From positions 1 through 8,395 of the forward strand of contig JANQRM010000257.1 of the NCBI GenBank assembly GCA_028284565.1: DNA of 8,395 nucleotides. Reading direction: 5' to 3'. Position numbers and translations under genes: made by a program. Source of the stretch: Anaerolineae bacterium. Lineage in GTDB: Bacteria; Chloroflexota; Anaerolineae; Aggregatilineales; Phototrophicaceae. Shown in pieces: positions 6,727-8,395 of this stretch. A model generated the notes under the pieces. The model searched no databases. It was given only the letters and a program-made list of their open reading frames with translations, and was not told where the DNA came from. Every line of letters begins with the position of its first letter. Within the stretch, counting starts at the first letter, position 1.

Positions 6727-7459
6727 TGTTCAACAGCACCATTGAATTCAAAATCATCAGAAGTGTATCTTGCCGTTGCTGGAGTTCGCTAGGGGGAGTC
6801 ACGAGGATTATTTGCAGATAACGCTCGTTGCCTAAATCGACTACACCTAATGACGCAGACAGATCTGAGCCGAAGAGCGACCCGATTGCCCCACGATACC
6901 CTGTGCTGAGGTCGAGGACTTGAGCATTCCCTATCTCATTGAAGAGTTCATCTTCTTCTGCACCGATGACATCAATAAGGACATCGACGATTTCCACTAT
7001 GTCGGATAACGAGTCTGTTTCATTAGGCAGTTCGTCACGCCCGATTAAACCGAGTGCGAGTAACACCTGTCCCGAACCGAGCTGGGGTGCATCGGCTGAA
7101 TTAAAGAGATTGTCATCCAACAGGGAAGCATCATTTACAAAAAAGACGAAAGAGGCACTTTCATTGCTGGCAAACCAATCACTCGGATAGGAGACTTGAA
7201 CGCGGTTGCCCTCGCCTTCTAAGATGACCTGATTCGTCAATCCCACACAGTATGAGAGTAAATCGCTTACTTCGCCCTGTGCTTGTTGGAGTAGATTACG
7301 AGCAAGGGTGTCGTTTTCATTCTCGACAGCCACTTGCACCGCTTGAAGGGTATCAATAACGGCTCTTACATCCACATCGCAGGCGAAGTCATCTTGGGCA
7401 GACAGTGGGAGCAATCTAAAACAGAGATAAATTAACACAAGAAGACTGGTTGATTTCAT
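6716..7459 (-). CDS. Secreted protein of unknown family (possible PsbP-like C-terminal fold)
   Basis: A 247-residue protein starting with a signal peptide: Lys2, a hydrophobic core at 5-18 and a likely cleavage near Ala21-Gln22. Mature residues 23-75 are helical and contain Cys27 and Cys71, which could form a disulfide around the helical hairpin. From about 86 the pattern VQVSYPSDWF, then alternating strands and a late GNERYLQIILVTPPSEL with a closing helix (226-243), resembles PsbP/DcrB-type domains found in many secreted bacterial proteins; this is a pattern resemblance, not a firm assignment. The ATG at 7457-7459 has GGAAG about 5 nt upstream. The 3' end overlaps the TPR-like membrane protein gene by 11 nt, which points to a shared role at the cell envelope. 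Confidence 0.82.
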   Translation of the reverse strand: MKSTSLLVLIYLCFRLLPLSAQDDFACDVDVRAVIDTLQAVQVAVENENDTLARNLLQQAQGEVSDLLSYCVGLTNQVILEGEGNRVQVSYPSDWFASNESASFVFFVNDASLLDDNLFNSADAPQLGSGQVLLALGLIGRDELPNETDSLSDIVEIVDVLIDVIGAEEDELFNEIGNAQVLDLSTGYRGAIGSLFGSDLSASLGVVDLGNERYLQIILVTPPSELQQRQDTLLMILNSMVLLNNDG

Positions 7460-7654
7460 TCATTCTTCCAGACACACTATTGCTGAATATCAATCAGTGT
7501 ACCATGCTTTTACCCACTTAATATTTATGAAACCATTACGTCACCAAATCGTCAGCGAATCATAAGTTTTCTGAAACAGACCCGACAGAACACGGACACG
7601 TTTGCCTCCTATGCTCATAGCCGACGTAAACAATTGCACAAAAAGGAGCCTGCA
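7460..7654. other. Divergent intergenic region between the secreted protein and spondin genes
   Basis: This 195-bp non-coding stretch must hold the start signals for both flanking genes. I see no promoter pair good enough to name on either strand. It contains an imperfect inverted repeat, ACACT-ATTG (7474-7482) against CAAT-C-AGTGT (7491-7500): a 9-bp stem with a one-base bulge and an 8-nt loop, lying in the leader of the minus-strand gene about 15 nt before its ATG. It could be an mRNA hairpin or an operator. The strong Shine-Dalgarno AAAAGGAG of the spondin gene is at 7641-7648. Confidence 0.45.
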
Positions 7655-8395
7655 ATGCGTGTTCGACCTCTTTTATCCGTTTTCGTGCTTCTCAGCATCG
7701 CGTTGGGAATCACAGTTGCTCAAGATGATATGGCAACCAGCTTTACTGTCACGATTGAAAATGTATCTGGAACACCGCTTTACGATAATAGTGGTGTTTC
7801 TGCTATTCCGTTAGGTGGGGATTCAGCAGGTCCTGCACTCCCCGGCGGTGGTTATGAATTCACCTTTGATGCTGGCATGAGCGATAGTGTGTCCTTCGTG
7901 ACCATGCTCGCCCAATCGAATGATCTCTTCTTCGCGCCCGATGTTCAGGGGATTGCCCTGTATGATTCGGATGGCAATGCGGTTACAGGTGATGTCACCG
8001 ACCAAGTCTTGCTCTGGGATGCGGGTACAGAAGTCAATGAACCGATTGGCGAAGGTGCAAACCAAGCCCCGCGTCAAGCAGGACCCAACACCGGTGAAGA
8101 CGAAATGGGTGTGGTTTGGTTTGCTGACGAACTCCACGATGGCTTGAGCTATCCTGCGACGGATGAAATTATCTCTGTCGTACTCACTGATAATGGCGAT
8201 GGCAACTTTACTCTGCGTATCGACAATATCTCTAGCGATTCTGCCTTTGCGTCTCCCATCACCCCAGTTGTTTGGGTCGTGCATAGCGACATGATGATGG
8301 ATGATATGGGGGATGATGACATGAGCGACGACGATATGGGCGATGACATGATGATGTCGGCTCCCGGTGTCTTCTTTACCCCCGGTCATGTGGAT
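7655..8395 (+). CDS. Secreted spondin_N-domain protein, 3' end cut by the window
   Basis: The frame is open from the ATG at 7655-7657 to the right edge: 247 codons and no stop. AAAAGGAG lies 6 nt upstream. Residues 1-22 form a signal peptide (RVR, hydrophobic 6-21, likely cut near Ala22-Gln23). Residues about 29-210 match the bacterial spondin_N pattern: FTVTIENVSGT (30-40), GPALPGGGYEFTF (59-71), MLAQSNDLFFAPDVQGIALYD (84-104), TGDVTDQVLLWDAGTEVNE (111-129), NQAPRQAGPNTG (136-147) and ITPVVWVVH (202-210). In animals this domain is a C2-like beta-sandwich that binds calcium in extracellular matrix proteins; in bacteria its role is unknown. After Val-Val-His comes an Asp/Met-rich stretch (212-234), then SAPGVFFTPGHVD, which resembles the end of the domain. 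The stretch is therefore an insertion near the domain's end. The protein is exported; adhesion or matrix binding is inferred. Confidence 0.92.
   Translation, partial: MRVRPLLSVFVLLSIALGITVAQDDMATSFTVTIENVSGTPLYDNSGVSAIPLGGDSAGPALPGGGYEFTFDAGMSDSVSFVTMLAQSNDLFFAPDVQGIALYDSDGNAVTGDVTDQVLLWDAGTEVNEPIGEGANQAPRQAGPNTGEDEMGVVWFADELHDGLSYPATDEIISVVLTDNGDGNFTLRIDNISSDSAFASPITPVVWVVHSDMMMDDMGDDDMSDDDMGDDMMMSAPGVFFTPGHVD
8288..8356 (+). repeat. Asp/Met-rich coding repeat, unit Met-(Gly/Ser)-Asp-Asp-Asp
   Basis: Residues 212-234 of the spondin protein are almost only Asp and Met, with two Gly and one Ser. The core consists of 15-bp units at 8306-8320 and 8321-8335 and a partial unit at 8336-8347, flanked on both sides by Met triplets. 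The units differ at silent positions (GAT GAT GAC against GAC GAC GAT), so the peptide pattern is kept although the DNA has diverged. Alternating carboxylates and thioethers would suit binding of calcium or a soft metal such as copper; this is inference. Confidence 0.75.

Noticed and set aside
7602..7814. Plus-strand 70-codon open frame overlapping the spondin start
   Set aside because: It is out of frame with the spondin gene, has no ribosome binding site and no protein-like features.
7823..8389. Long minus-strand open frame (188 codons) with a His-rich N-terminus
   Set aside because: It is the antisense of the spondin coding sequence. The His, Ile and Val richness is simply the reverse complement of the Asp/Met codons, and the plus-strand frame has a signal peptide, a ribosome binding site and a recognisable domain.

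Overview
The window looks like ordinary chromosomal DNA of a free-living bacterium. The best guess is a member of the Chloroflexota (Anaerolineae-like). This rests on general impression only: moderate base composition, a secreted spondin-domain protein with an Asp/Met-rich stretch, dCache histidine kinases and many small secreted or anchored proteins of unknown family. There is no rRNA, tRNA or marker gene to settle the taxonomy. No mobile element, CRISPR array or phage gene is visible.

Layout. (1) Positions 1-2066, minus strand: a two-component system. A membrane histidine kinase (dCache sensor, HAMP, HisKA, HATPase) is followed 18 bp downstream by the first 20 codons of a response regulator that runs off the left edge. 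(2) 2067-2346: a 280-bp divergent intergenic region with candidate promoters for both sides and a 14-bp perfect palindrome. (3) 2347-2880, plus strand: a small HEAT/ARM-like helical protein whose 3' end overlaps the converging LysE gene by 4 bp. (4) 6071 down to 2877, minus strand: a run of five genes (OsmC-family peroxidase-like protein, GNAT acetyltransferase, membrane-anchored protein of unknown family, HAD hydrolase, LysE/RhtB exporter). OsmC-GNAT and HAD-LysE are separated by only 11 bp each, so they are probably two transcription units or one unit with an internal start. A 169-bp AT-rich gap with repeated TTTGGGATA motifs and a hairpin lies before HAD. (5) 7459 down to 6160, minus strand: a secreted protein of unknown family overlapping by 11 bp with a TPR-like protein carrying two membrane segments. 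(6) 7460-7654: a second divergent intergenic region. (7) 7655-8395, plus strand: a secreted spondin_N-domain protein, cut by the right edge. It has no stop codon in the window.

How they work together. The kinase and regulator should form one signalling pair. OsmC suggests peroxide/organic hydroperoxide defence, and HAD and LysE suggest small housekeeping or efflux roles, but their co-transcription is not evidence of one pathway. The secreted protein/TPR pair and the spondin protein both act at or outside the membrane. I found no convincing new multi-gene system. The features most worth a second look are the Asp/Met repeat in the spondin protein, the TTTGGGATA cluster before HAD, and the two unknown-family envelope proteins.
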